The translations under genes and the position numbers were made by a program. Under the pieces are notes generated by a model that did not search any database, was not told the DNA's origin, and was given only the letters and a program-made list of their open reading frames with translations. Positions 1 to 12,300 of a stretch of 64,000 bases of DNA are shown one piece after another. Each line of letters starts with the position of its first letter. Position 1 is the first letter of the stretch. The DNA is from Mauremys mutica. Lineage: Eukaryota > Chordata > Testudines > Geoemydidae. The DNA lies in the NCBI RefSeq assembly GCF_020497125.1, contig NC_059072.1:310018781-310082780 (forward strand). Direction: 5' to 3'.

Positions 1-865
1 TAAGACGTCCAGACAACCACATATAAATTAAGCTATCAAGCGACTATTATAATCAAAATTATATTTTAACCACATCAGATTTATTTCTAGTTCTCACACA
101 AAAATAGTCTAAATAAAAAAAGGGTTCATTTGGATTACAAAAAATAAGTTTACTAATTACTTACTGGTATTCCTAAAACATTTTAAAAGTGATTTTTAAT
201 TGCTCTATAAATTAATTTCATTTATATACTTGATGGATATTCAATACCCTCTGAAACAGGCATACCAATAAAGAGACTTAACATCTTATAGTAGCTACTT
301 TAAAATAATTAATTCAAGAAATAATGAAGAAATAGAGGAAATTGTTAAACAATCTAGAAACAATAAGCACATTTTACTTTTACAAACAAATATTCTCAAG
401 TGGGCATGCCAGGTGCTGTGCACTGAATCCTTAGCAAATGGCATACTGTAAGATCAACAGACTGCTTTCTAGTGCTATAATCTTCCCTGAAAACCATAAT
501 GTTTTCAGAAACAGTTTCAGTGTGCTGATACATGCACATAAGCACAATCCAATGAACTGGTAAAAAGGTAGGGATGCTCCCACACACACTTTGGTTTTGA
601 AGTACATTGATAAAAGACTGGATGATTAAAAACAATCCTGTGATTTAAAAAATCCTAATTTAAAAAAAAATATTCACCACTAACTTAAAATCAACAAAAG
701 GCTCCAGTATAAATGTTTAGCTGATTGTCTGCATTTTTAAACTTTTGCAGAGGTAATGAAAATTAGTTACAACTAAACAAAGCACTTTATTTTATGGAAA
801 TTATTTTGAGTATATAGTTGTGTCATCAATTGTGCATTTTTTTAAATCAATGTAGAATTGATTTG

Positions 866-925
866 AATCACAGGAAATGCTACACTGGATCAGACCAGTG
901 GTCCATTTATGAGATGCATGTTGTA
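866..925 (+). repeat. CR1 LINE 3' region scrap
   Basis: The short stretch 'ctggatcagaccagtggtcc' resembles the 3' untranslated region of amniote CR1 elements. It is short and diverged. Confidence 0.4.
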
Positions 926-971
926 TTAATTTAAATGGTATATACGGGCCAAAGGTGTTAACATTATCCAG

Positions 972-1408
972 TATCAGAGGGGTAGCCGTGTTAGTCTGGT
1001 TCTGTAGAAGCAGCAAAGAATCCTGTGGCACCTTATAGACTAACAGACGTTTTGCAGCATGAGCTTTCGTGGGTGAATACCCACTTCTTGTTCACCTGTA
1101 GGAGAACACTTCAACCTCCCTGGCCACACAATAGCAGATTTTAAGGTGGCCATCCTACAGCAAAAAAACTTTAGGACCAGACTTCAAAGAGAAACTGCTG
1201 AGCTCCAGTTCATCTGCAAATTTAACACCATCAGCTCAGGACTTAACAAAGACTGTGAATGGCTTGCCAATTACAGAACCAGTTTCTCCTCCCTTGGTTT
1301 TCACACCTCAGCTGCTGGAACAGGGCCTCATCCTCCCTGATTGATCTAACCTCATTATCTCTAGCTTGCTTCTTGCTTGCATATATATACCTGCCCCTGG
1401 AAAATTCC
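972..1408 (+). mobile_element. Penelope-like element insertion, rearranged, with 12-bp target duplication
   Basis: The 437-bp insert is flanked by a perfect 12-bp direct repeat, aacattatccag, at 960-971 and 1409-1420. Its left part (972-1092) is a terminal segment in minus orientation with the CACCCACGAAAGC hairpin. Its right part (1093-1345) reads on the plus strand as the C-terminal end of a GIY-YIG-type protein: FNLPGHTIADFKVAILQQ, then FRTRLQRETAELQFICKF, SGLNKDCEW and a stop at 1338-1340. This matches the tail of vertebrate Penelope-like polymerases. The strands are therefore opposed inside one insertion. It is 5'-truncated and cannot encode a working enzyme. Confidence 0.8.
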
Positions 1409-2814
1409 AACATTATCCAGTCGCTGTCCAACATTAAATTGTTAAACAAGGTCCAGGGTTTGGTATACAGAGGCCTCAGCTCTCTTAATGCCATGGCAAA
1501 CACTCCCTTAAAAAAACCTTTTAACTTTGTATTAAAAAAAAAAGGGGGGGGGAGGAAAACCAGTTAAAGCATTTTAAATTTAAATAATTAGGTCAGGCTT
1601 TCATTTAACAACATCCCTTATCCTTGAGCTGGAATTTTTAGAAAGAAACCCCTACTCGTTGACAGTCTCACGTGGTAACAAAGATGGTAATATCTGTCCT
1701 TCTGGTGAAAAGAGAAGCAGCAGCTAGCTGAGATGGATTGGATCTGCTGCTGTTGTTAAAGTCTGATCTCATTTAATTCCAGATGGTGTTTGGGATTCAG
1801 CTGGAGCATAGAGATGGTGATATCATCTGGGTCCCTCTTTCTGGCCCAGTTTGGTCAGGACATCTCTCAGGATCAGGGTGACGAAGGCCCAGAGTCCCAG
1901 GAGATGGTGGGAGTGACAGCCATGGTGGCGACGCTCCCGCCAATAGCCAATTTCTCTCCTGAAGTCTCTTTCTTTCAGGACCCACAAAGGGAATGGTGAG
2001 AAATATATTCCACCCCCTCAACATTTTGTCCACCAATTAGGCCTACTTTGACACGCCAATTTTGGTTCACTGATTTCTGGTCCACACTTTCCTTGTTTAC
2101 CAAGCATGGTCTTAACACAGTTCTTAAGTTATATCAGTAGGCCTTTTTGTTTGGACTAATAGTCTATCTCCCTTTGTCTTTTCTCCTAAATATCTTATGA
2201 CTTTTACGTACAGTTGAGCCCACAATTAGGGTAAATTACGGTGACCAATTATCACAACAGGAAACCAAACCAGATGCCTCAGAGGAATATGAAAAACACC
2301 CTGTAGGGACAATTATGGAATAACCTGCCAATAAAGGGAGTCTTCTTCCTCACATGAGGCTGTTAGCAGTTGGTTTAACCCCATTAACCATTTTTAACAC
2401 TTTTAATTCCTTTAACCCTTAAAAATATTTTATTTGTATATATTACCATATGAATATTTTATCAGTTTTTAGACTTACGTTTATTGAATGTCTTATTGTA
2501 GTATCATGAGAGAGTGGAGTTTTTATACTATATTCTCAACAGAACTTCCTATGCCATTCATTATTTTGTATACCTGTTATAACATCCATATTTCCTCTGT
2601 AAATAGTGCCAGTCCTCTTGCATTTGAAAGTGTTTTCATATTTCTTGGCATTTTCTTTGCCTCTCACAATGCCCCTCTATTTCTGCTATATCACTTTTTG
2701 AGATGAGATACACAGAATACTGTGTTAAATTTTAGTTAAGGGAACACCAATGGAATTATTATAATTGGAATTATAATATTTTCAGTATTATTTTCTACCC
2801 CACTGTTTACACAT

Positions 2815-3215
2815 ACTAACATTTTGTTTGCTTTTTGGACTACTACCACCGCCCACTGAGCAGAGATCTTCATTCAGCTGGTCACAATGATGCCCAGGTC
2901 TTTAAACTGAGTTTACAGTTATTATAGAACCCATAAGATGTATGAATAGCACAAGCTATTCCTTCTAATGTGCATTATCTTGCATATGTCAATATTGATT
3001 TTCAATCAACATCCTACTGCCCATTCACCTAGCTTTGTTAAGTTCTTCTCAAATTCCTGATAACCTTCTCTAGTCTTAACTAAATGAAACAATCTTTTCA
3101 TTTGCAAGTTTTGCCACCTTACTCATTTTCCCATCATTGATAAGTATATTAAATACCACCGATCCTAGAACCTATCTTTGGGATACCCACTCAACATTTT
3201 GCCTTGCTGAAAACT
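2815..3215 (-). repeat. Degraded L3/CR1-type LINE fragment
   Basis: Read on the minus strand this resembles the end of a CR1/L3 reverse transcriptase region and what follows, for example the complement of 'aatgtgcattatcttgcata' and of 'gcaagttttgccaccttact', which recur in many vertebrate genomes. It has many stops and is old. Confidence 0.55.
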
Positions 3216-4326
3216 GATAGAATATAGACATAAATTATCTGACTTGATCTTGTAGTAAAACAATTCTGAATTTGTGATATAAGCACTTTATACCACAAAA
3301 TTATTACTTCTTTACAGAATCACTCAAAGAGAAGATAAGGGCTATGGGGAAGAAAGTACTTATCAAATACTAGCCAGTAAGATGGTGGGCAGTTTCATCT
3401 GTCAAGGAATGAAAATAAAGTCCCAAATATCAGTGCTTTTAAGGCTCCTTTCCATGGGGCTTGCTTGTTATCCACTAAATAAAGGTGAAACTCAAAAGTA
3501 AATCAACTGATACATCTTGATACCCATTCAGAGAGAGTCTTGAATGGAGATGTGAGCTCCCTTCATCCTTTCTGAGAAGGAGATAAAGAGTCTAAGGGAG
3601 GCTCTAAATGGATTAGTACTGTCAATACAGAATGCCAGATCTCCTCTCACATCCAGGGTATGGAGACTGCTTTTTTTCCTGTGAAGTCTGAAATTGTGGT
3701 AAAAACCAGGTAATTGACTGCCCTGATTGATATGGAAGTCTCAAGAGAATTGAGAGATGAAGTTAGGATGGGGACACAGAGTCACAAAGACAAAAATATT
3801 CAGCTGGTAGGTGAATGGCCACCAGGTGGACTTTAAACACACCTCGAAGACAAACCTACAGTTTTTAAATTGAACAAGTTGTTGCCATGGATTTGAGGGG
3901 TGTGTATACCCAGAATGTGATCAAGTTAACTGCAACCATATAATGTGCATTCAGCCACTCTAAATTAATGAAATAGAACACCACATAGTTAAGGGTTAAT
4001 TTGGAGACAGGCTTTCAGAAGCCAGGTTAAATCTAGCTGGCAGTTTCTGTTACTCAGAGTGGAGGAGGGGGCAGACAGTTAAACAACTGAGACCAAAAAC
4101 CTTGGTGGTTGGAAAACTTGAATCTGATATTAAAAGTTTATTGAAAGTTAGAAAAGTGATGATCCAGTAGGTGTCATTATGACCTATGTGTTTTGCAGAA
4201 GTTAGTTATAAAAGATTAACTAATAGAGTATACTTGGAAGCAGTCCTCTGAAGCCATCTTGAGAGACATTTTTCCTGACACCTTTTCTCCCTGGTTGGTG
4301 AGCAACTGGCCACTGCGAACCTGCTG

Positions 4327-5660
4327 TTAATTACTCAATACTGTTCCAGATATTAGGTAAATATCCGGGAAGTATGGAGTACGGTGAGAAAAAAGGTACT
4401 CCAAGTGCTTGGCTACCACACAGCACTGCTTGTCAGCCCTCTTGTATGTAGGTAGGAGGGTAGTTGGTGTTTGCAAAATAGTATGGGCAGGTAACAAGAA
4501 GGCATCATTAGCAGCAGGGCTATCTTGCCTTGAGGAGAGGTATGCAAGATATCTACCAACGATTGCTGAGATTCCTGCATCTCCTCTGAGGGATCTGCAA
4601 AGTCTCAACCAGTCTCTTTATCAGTTCCTGAAAGATGTTGCAATCATCAGCATAGGATTCAGGAGGAGGCATAACAACCTCATCTGGGGAGGAAGATGAT
4701 TTGTTTGAAGGGTGTGTCCCGTCCTCTGCCCTTAGCTCCTGTTCTTCCAAAGAGTCTCCCTAGGGAAGAGAGTCCCATCTACTGGTGCCTACTCATCTTG
4801 ATGGTGGTTCTTATGTGGGGACATCCTATAGAACTGGTCACTGTAGGGAGCCCCAGGTTCCAAAAAACACACTGTGGAGGAGCATAGGCAAAGGGGAAGG
4901 AATCCCAAGGTATTGCTGCCAGGGAGCGTGGATTGGACAATGACTAGTCCTTAGAGTCTCATCTTGGTATGCCATGAACGGAGGCTGGAATGGGAAGAAT
5001 TCCACCACCTCGACAGAAATTTCCAAGTCAGAGGAAGTGCCATCCCCTGTATCCAAGGGAAGAGCTAGGGGTGTTGGTACTAGTGGCCGTGTCGGTATTG
5101 GAGGCCAAATGAGTAAGTACTAGCATCTGCATCAATATCGGTGGCTGACTTTGTATGTGAAGGTGCAGAAGTACTGGAGGATATGTCAGTGCATGCATTT
5201 ATGTTGATACTGGCAGGAGATGCCTCTCTGATACTTGTAGTAGAGGGGATTCAGGTCTTTCCAACACCTGGAGAACCTCACGGAAGAGAAACATCGTCAG
5301 TACTGGTGATCCTGGGCACTGCTCCACAGGATGGGATGTGTCGAGCAGTATCAGAGATGATACGGACTGTATATTCCTCAGGTCTCAAGGAGCAATTCAT
5401 AAGGAGTAGCTTCAATCTGTCCTCCCTCATCTTTTTGGATCTACTTTTGAATCTGAAGCAGACTTTACATTCAATGGGATGCTGGACTCTGAGGCAGCTG
5501 GAATGATCCTTGCTGAGGGGAAAGGACCAGGGACAGATCTGGCATGGTTTGAAGCTCATAGTTTTGGGCATAACCCATGTAAGATAGGCTGCAAACAAAA
5601 GAGAGGCTGTGGGGGAGAAGGCCATGACTACGAATGTGGGGGGGGGGAATCCTCATGAAA
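4327..5660 (-). pseudogene. DIRS-like retrotransposon gag remnant (LAP2-alpha-like domain)
   Basis: On the minus strand three decayed blocks follow each other. At 5278-5625 there is a cysteine-rich segment (CQICPWSFP, then CKVCFRFKSRSKKMREDRLK and LLLM) like the zinc-knuckle part of turtle DIRS gag. At 4838-5056 there is an acidic, proline/aromatic linker (GDGTSSDLEISVEVVEFFPF). At 4553-4750 and on to 4327 there is SSSPDEVVMPPPESYADDCN and FQELIKRLVETLQI, resembling the domain shared with lamina-associated polypeptide 2 alpha. Stops and frameshifts separate the blocks. The assignment is from family resemblance; an endogenous host gene copy is less likely because of the leader upstream. Confidence 0.55.
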
Positions 5661-5767
5661 GTACAAACCTATGCTATAAAATAGAGAAGTAAACTGCAAG
5701 CTAAGTAAAAAAAGGACAAAATACTAAAAAAGTAAAGAAGAAAATAGGCAAGCTAAGGAGCTAGCTT

Positions 5768-5845
5768 GTTGGTCCTGCTTTGAGCAGGGGATTGGACTAG
5801 ATGACCTTCTGAGGTCTCTTCCAACCCTAATATTCTATTATTCTA
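5768..5845 (+). repeat. Turtle SINE / CR1 3' tail fragment
   Basis: It matches the tail of the turtle SINE: 'ggtcctgctttgagcagggg' through 'ttccaaccctaatattctat', ending in the CR1-like attctatta octamer. It inserted into the DIRS-like remnant, separating its leader from the gag part. Confidence 0.7.
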
Positions 5846-5859
5846 GGTAGCAGACACCG

Positions 5860-6060
5860 CAACACTGTGTCTCAAGCTACACAGGTGGCTGAGAAGGAAC
5901 TGGAGTGGTGGTGCGTCTGTCCCTACCTACATACCCTCGGTCTGGAGCATGAGGGTGTACAGTGCGCAGGTGTGGACCTGCAGAAGCTGCTAACGAAAAG
6001 TCTGATCGGAAATGCGCACACATTTATAATTGGGCAACTGGTAGGGACAATAACGTGAAT
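5860..6060 (-). repeat. Probable leader of the DIRS-like element
   Basis: This CpG-containing segment lies just upstream of the gag remnant on the minus strand and includes the complement of 'gtgcgcaggtgtggacctgc'. It resembles the 5' part of turtle DIRS elements, but it does not encode anything. Confidence 0.4.
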
Positions 6061-6224
6061 AATTTACTGTATGTGTTATAGAGCACATGGAAACATGAAA
6101 TGTCAATTTTAAGATAATTAATCAAAATGTAAACAACAATTTTTACTCCAATAGTCTCCTTATATTAAGAAAAAACTGGAGAATTTGTTTTAAAATATGA
6201 AAAGCTTATATTTCTGAAACAAAC

Positions 6225-6342
6225 CTTTTCCATTAGTTTACTTGCATGTAGGCTCAGACTATTGAAGAATATCTTTTTGCTTAATAAATGCATTTCTTCA
6301 ATTGTGGTTAACAACGTAGCTGCACTGTTTCCCAAAATACCA
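6225..6342 (-). CDS. COG6: COG6 internal exon (last in window)
   Basis: This 118-nt exon has a gttcAG acceptor and a GTTTGT donor. After completing a serine codon it reads [20 protein letters not shown] then [19 protein letters not shown]. The next COG6 exon should begin with a V-E-L-P-P-P-like segment; I looked for it in positions 1-6224 on the minus strand and did not find it, so it is presumably left of the window. Confidence 0.96.
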
Positions 6343-9300
6343 CTGAACAAAAAAAGAAAATATTTTGTTAAATCCAAGAAAAAAATATAAAACAGATCCA
6401 CATATTTTAGTCAATGTTCAAGAATATGACACCAAGTCTAGAAGTGGGAAATGCAGAGTGAACTGTCATAGGAAACAGCTTCCCCTATTAACTAATTCTA
6501 ATAATAATTTGTAAGATAGGATGATTAGTGAGAACAAGCACCTTCAGCCAAGATAATAAACAATTAGATACTATCTCAGCTATAACATGCATAACTTAAA
6601 CTAAGTAATATATTCCACTAAAAAAAAATATTGGAATTACAGCTTTGTTGAAAAGGAAACTATCTAAGCATCCAATTCAGGTTTTGTTTTAGTGGGTTTT
6701 TGTTTGAATATTTAAAGCCAACAAGGAAGAGAAAATGCTAAATTTTCAGTTATACAGCAAAACATAGTACATAATGAAACTAATATTTTATTTTTTCAAG
6801 ATAGGCTAAAAATATTTACCTATCCAATACGCTACTGTCTTTTTAAATAAGTGGGGAAAAAATACTCAACTTTGTTTCTGCTATAGAGAATAAAATCCAA
6901 ATGAGAAAGATGTGTTGATAACGTCATTCCATCTCCACTACTTTCAGATAAATATGTCTCTTCACATACAAAATTGTACTCTTTAACACTTTAAAAATTG
7001 GCTACTGGAAGTGTAAAATTAGTTTATTAGTTTTACTTCAACTGTGTTATACCCATTATGCCATGACACTTTTCTACACGCTTCTTGCATATGAGTTTGT
7101 CGTCTAAATTAAAAGTGATTCTAAGTTACAGACTACCTTGGGTAAAAACTATCATATCTGAATGAGACTAATGTGACACCCTTAAAAAAAATAGCAGCTT
7201 GGTTTTCAAAGCACTATCAGCCCCAGTAAAGTCACCAAAGTCTCAAATTAGACCTTGCTATAGTAATTAGATCAGTTTCCCTCTATTTTTCAAAAAAAAC
7301 ATTTGGCTAGTAGGATCAGTACTATAATCTTTGACCTTTAAACAATGCCTATAGTTAAGGCTGCCAAACACTCCCCATTATAAGATTGTTTTCAGTTGCT
7401 TGCAACTACTAAATTTTAACTGTTTGGGCTTAAAAAAAAAAAAAAAGAGAATTCTTGTTGTCTTCCTCACCCACTTTTGGAAAGTTTTAGCAAAAATGGT
7501 TCTGCCAATTTGAGAACAAGATTAGAGGAAAATATGCTGTTTAATTTATTTAAAAAATTCTTACAACTGTTTTACTGAGAAACTGTACTGCCTCATGCTT
7601 TAGAGTAGGGATTTGAAATTTGGCAGACAGATTGACTTTATGTTAGGGATGTGCCTTTTACTGTTCCCATGTACATATTCAGAGATTTATAAAGCGTTTA
7701 AACTGAAGCTAAGGTTTCAACAGGTAACTTTAATTCTGGCATTTCCTAACTTTGGAGTATTTAATTTTGAAACCTTAATATTCTTTTAATGTAGTTTTTT
7801 GTGTGCACTTTAATATCTACAATTCTACAGAGTGATAAAGTATGTCTATGTGTTGAATTTTTTTTCCATTTACAGACAGATTTCTATTAAAATAATTGAT
7901 TACTACTTCAGGTCAGGGCTGTGTCTTCCTCTTTGTTCCGTACACAGCTGAGCACAGTCAGAACTCAAACAAACCCCCTCCAAAAACAAAAACAAAACAA
8001 AGCAAAACAGAGGAAGTGTTTTTTACTGTACCAGAATTGGTGCATGTTCAAACAGGAGAGTTACTTAACATGTTTAGTAATTCTGTATACCTGATTGTAT
8101 GGTGATAGAACTTGAGAAGATTAGATATTTTGTATAATAAAACTGCTCCTGGTTCAGCAACAATCACCTGCTCAATTCTGACCTGTGGAACAAAAAATAA
8201 TCATTTTTATTTATAGGCCTATTCTGAAAATCAGCCTCTACGCTTTTACATGCATTAGGGATATTCACGGACAAATAAACTTTGCAAGCAGCATAAGAAC
8301 ATCACATTGTCTGCTTATATTGCAGGATTCCTCTTGAACAGGGCATTTTTTTGCAGCAAGCTGAAGGGCAGAAAACAAGCAGGTGTATGCCACTCCTTAA
8401 GAATGGCTCTGTTTCCCATAGAGTTTTGTATGCAACTTGTTGCTGGAAATTTCTATATAATGAGATCATTTTGTGGATTGGCACCAGTACATACTGGAAT
8501 TACACCCAGCCCTGAATAGCAAGAACAGCTGCAAAATCCTTAAATTACAACAGATCATCAATGGCAGCACTCAGCAGAGATGCAGAATAATCAGAACTGA
8601 TATATCAGGGGGTTTATTTAGGTTTATTTTACCTGATTTAATCTCACTTCCGAGTCATGACCTCTAGCCAGTACTTTAATGCTAATGGTAGGTAAATCAA
8701 TATATTCGAAGCTATTGACACGCTGACTGGGCCAAGAAATGCTGAATTACAGAGCAAAACAGGCCTGACTTCTTTCGCCTCCGTGGCACATGCAGCCTCC
8801 ACACAATCATAAGAGGGCTGCCCTAGGATCAGTTTTTAGGCATTTATGAAGCAAGCATGGTCAGTGACTATTATAGCACTATTCCTCAAGTGCTTATGTG
8901 TGACAAGTCCATCTACATATTGCTAACCATTCATCATCCTTCCAAATTATTTGTCTGCTGCTCAGTGTAGCGTCCCAGGGTCAGATTCACAAAGAAAATT
9001 AGTCATGGTGACACTGAGCATTGCCATGCACTGAGATTCACAAAGTCTGAGTTTGGCACTTAGGCTCCCTATTCACTGAATGGGGAAAGATAGGTGCATC
9101 AGAATGGGATATACAAAAGCCAGCACCCTAGGCAGCTCCTCACCTAAGCTAGTCAATCTGAGGTGCAAAGCGAAGGGCATATATTAAACTTCACCCCTCT
9201 TGGGGATAGGCGCCTCAAGTTGGGCTGCAAAGAGGCATTTTCCTCTGCTTGGGATTCTCAGCTGCAAAACCTCTCTTGGCATTAGGTAGCTATGCATTTT

Positions 9301-12300
9301 AGCAAGAAGCCGAGGGGAGGCCCTCCCTCGTAACTTAATGTCCAGAGGTCAGGGCACTCACAAGGGATGCTGGAGTCCCTAGGTCAAATCACTGGACCGG
9401 GGGAATGGATTTTGGGTCTCCCACATCTCAGGTGATACCCTAACTACTGGGCTAAAAGTTATAAGGGAGCTCCTCCTCCCCATATAGGCAAGTTTTCCAG
9501 GCTGACATCTATCACCATCACACTTTCAGATTTTTTTTTTCGGTTGTGTGTTTTGGGAGGACAGATAGGATGCTAGGAATTCTATATTTAATTGTTTTTA
9601 GTAGAATATCAAAACCTTTTAAAATCACAAGGAAAATAATATTTTGTGATTTTTAACCACAGTCTCCTCTACGATGAAATGGAAGAGTTAATCACTAACT
9701 CAGATCAGGACTCTTTGCTGATATTGCTGCTACTGTTTTCCAAAGATCATACGTAGCCTTAAATGTCACTTAACATCTTAACTTTGAAATACAATCTGGC
9801 CACTTGAAAATAGTGTATTGTGTACCCACATGGCATTGACTTAAGACACTTGCATTGAAGTTCCCCACTCACTCTGTACATACATGTTCGTAGGTGTGAG
9901 GAGTCTGACCACAGTGGGATGGGGTGGCTGAATATAGGAGTGATTCCAATGGTTTAGTCATCTCATTTGGTGAAGGAGTTTGGCTAATAAGGTACCGGTA
10001 AAATCTACAACTGCAATATTTGTGAGAAATTAATTTAGAAATGGGAGGTTTCTGATTATCTGCTAGGATGGGGGGAGGGGTCTATGGATTTAGGCATTGC
10101 AATACTGAGCATTGAGGTCCCTAGAAAATCACAGGAACAATTCCATGATCCACAAAGCTGAGTTAGGCTCTTAGGCATTCTGTACAATTTATGGAAGGAG
10201 CTAGGTGTCCAAGAACACAATCCATAAAAACTATTATGCTAGGCACGGAGCCACCTGAGCTAGCCAGTTGGAGGTGCCAAGGAGCAGGGTGTGCGCTAAG
10301 CCTTATCCGTCCCTCAGAAATAAGTGCCTAAGGCCAGGTTGCAGGGAGGCACCTAGCTATTCTTGCTGATCCATGAATGGGAAGGAACTTGCCACGTGGA
10401 GTCAAGTAGGTTAGGTGCATAATGCTTTTCTTGCAGGAATGAGTTAAGCATTTGCCTTTCTCCACACATGGGGAGGGAGCTGGTGGTGCCAACTATATAA
10501 CTTTTACCCCAGTGGTTAGAGTACATGCCTGGGATGTGGGAGACCCAAATTCAATTATTCCCGCCTCTGCCAGAGGGGAAGAAGTGATTTGAACAGGGGT
10601 TTCTCTTTCCCTCTGGCATAGAAGGAGGGAATTAAACCTGGGTGACCTAGACAGGTGCTGTAAGAACTGAGCTGAAAGTATTAATGTGAGCAACTTCTAC
10701 CACTATTATCATTTCCTCTGGGCAGCTTTTGAATGGGACCCAATCTGTTAGGCGTGCTTAGAGGTTGTCTATCAGATCGGGCCCTATGTGCAGGTTAGGC
10801 AGCGAGACACCCGTCGTCTTTTGGTTCATGATTTGTTCTGGGACTTCAGTGGGAGATAAGTGTCCAGATGCCTAGAGCAAGGCAGCATTGTACATGCTCA
10901 GAGGCAAAAAGTTAGCCATTGAGGGAACTTTTACCCTGTAATCTTTGACATTGAATCAGTTTAGGTGCCTATGAGGTTCAGTGTGAGTTTTGTGGATTGT
11001 AGTGGAGCCAAAACTGGGACTTAAGTGCCTAAATACCTTTGTGGGTTGCACCCTTAGTGTCTGGGTGCATAAAACCTTGTTAAATGATAGATGTTTTTGC
11101 TAGAAAGGTATTCAGGTTTGTTTATTAGCATAGGCAGCATGTAGTAGATCCCTGTCATTTGGAAGCTTTAGACCCAATCTGGGGAAACAGAATTGTTTCT
11201 AATTCTGCAATACCAGAGACTTATTCTGCTTTCAGCTTGAGGAATTCATACACCATACAATACCTTTATGTACTTTCTTTTGTGTGTTGTTGTCTTCTGA
11301 AGTTCACCTTAACAGAGTTGAGTGAATTTGTAGGCATGCTTCTCCTAAAAAGCATCTCTAATGTTTGCATTTGACCAATTTTTGTCCACAGGTACTGGGA
11401 GCACATTTTGGAAGGCCTTTGGTAAGGCTGGGGGGAGGAATAGCTCAGTGGTTTGAGCATTGGCCTGCTAAACCCAGGGTTGTGAGTTCAATCCTTGAGG
11501 GGGCCACTTAGGGATTTGGGGCAAAAATCAGTACTTGGTCCTGCTAGTGAAGGCAGGGGGCTGGACTCAATGACCTTTCAAGGTCTCTTCCAGTTCCAGG
11601 AGATACATATATCTCCTATTATTATTATAATAAAATGTTAACCTTAATTCCTATCCAGGTGCCTAAATAAAAGTGGCCTTATTTTTCCAGTCCCACTGAA
11701 GCAAAGAGAATTGCAGATTTTCAACCTTTCTGAAAATTAGGCTGCTTTTTATTAGGGTTGTCAAACAATTTAAAAAAATCATCAGAATTAATCGTGAGAT
11801 TAAACAAAATAATCACGATTAATCAGTTTTAATTGTACTGTTCAATAATAGAATTTAAATTTATCTTTTTTTATGTTTTCCTACATTTTCAAATATATTG
11901 ATTTCAATTGCAACACAGAATACAAAGTGTACAGTGCTCACTTTATATTTATTTTTATTACAAATATTTGCACTGTAAAAACAAAAGAAATAGCATTTTT
12001 CAATTCACCTCATACAAGTACTGTAGTGCAATCTCTTTATCGTGAAATCGCAACTTATAAATGTAGAATTAAAAAAAAAAAACCTGCCCTCTCAAACTTT
12101 AGAACCTACAGGTCCATTCAGTCCTACTTCTTGTTCAGCCAATTGCTAAGCGATTGCACTAGAAATTGCTAAAGAGATTGCACTACAGTACTTGTATTAG
12201 GTGAATTGAAAAATACTATCTTTTGTTTATCTTTTTTACACTGAAATATTTGTAATAAAATATAATATAAAGTGAGCACTTTACACTTTGTGTTGTAATT

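Larger units (their letters stand above)
1..6224 (-). other. COG6 intron, incomplete (left end of window)
   Basis: Intron sequence running past the left edge. It holds a Penelope-like insertion (972-1408), a small CR1 scrap (866-925), an L3/CR1-type LINE remnant (2815-3215), a DIRS-like gag remnant (4327-5660 and 5860-6060) and a SINE tail (5768-5845). Region 1735-2130 has the look of a dispersed repeat but I cannot name it. I see nothing in 1-860 or 3220-4300. Confidence 0.85.

Noticed and set aside
1243..1503. Minus-strand 86-codon frame as a gene
   Set aside because: It is antisense to the Penelope-like coding remnant on the plus strand and crosses its target duplication.
11441..11494. 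tRNA gene candidate from A and B boxes
   Set aside because: The boxes belong to a SINE head with a LINE-like tail; no complete cloverleaf is present. The same holds for the other SINE copies.
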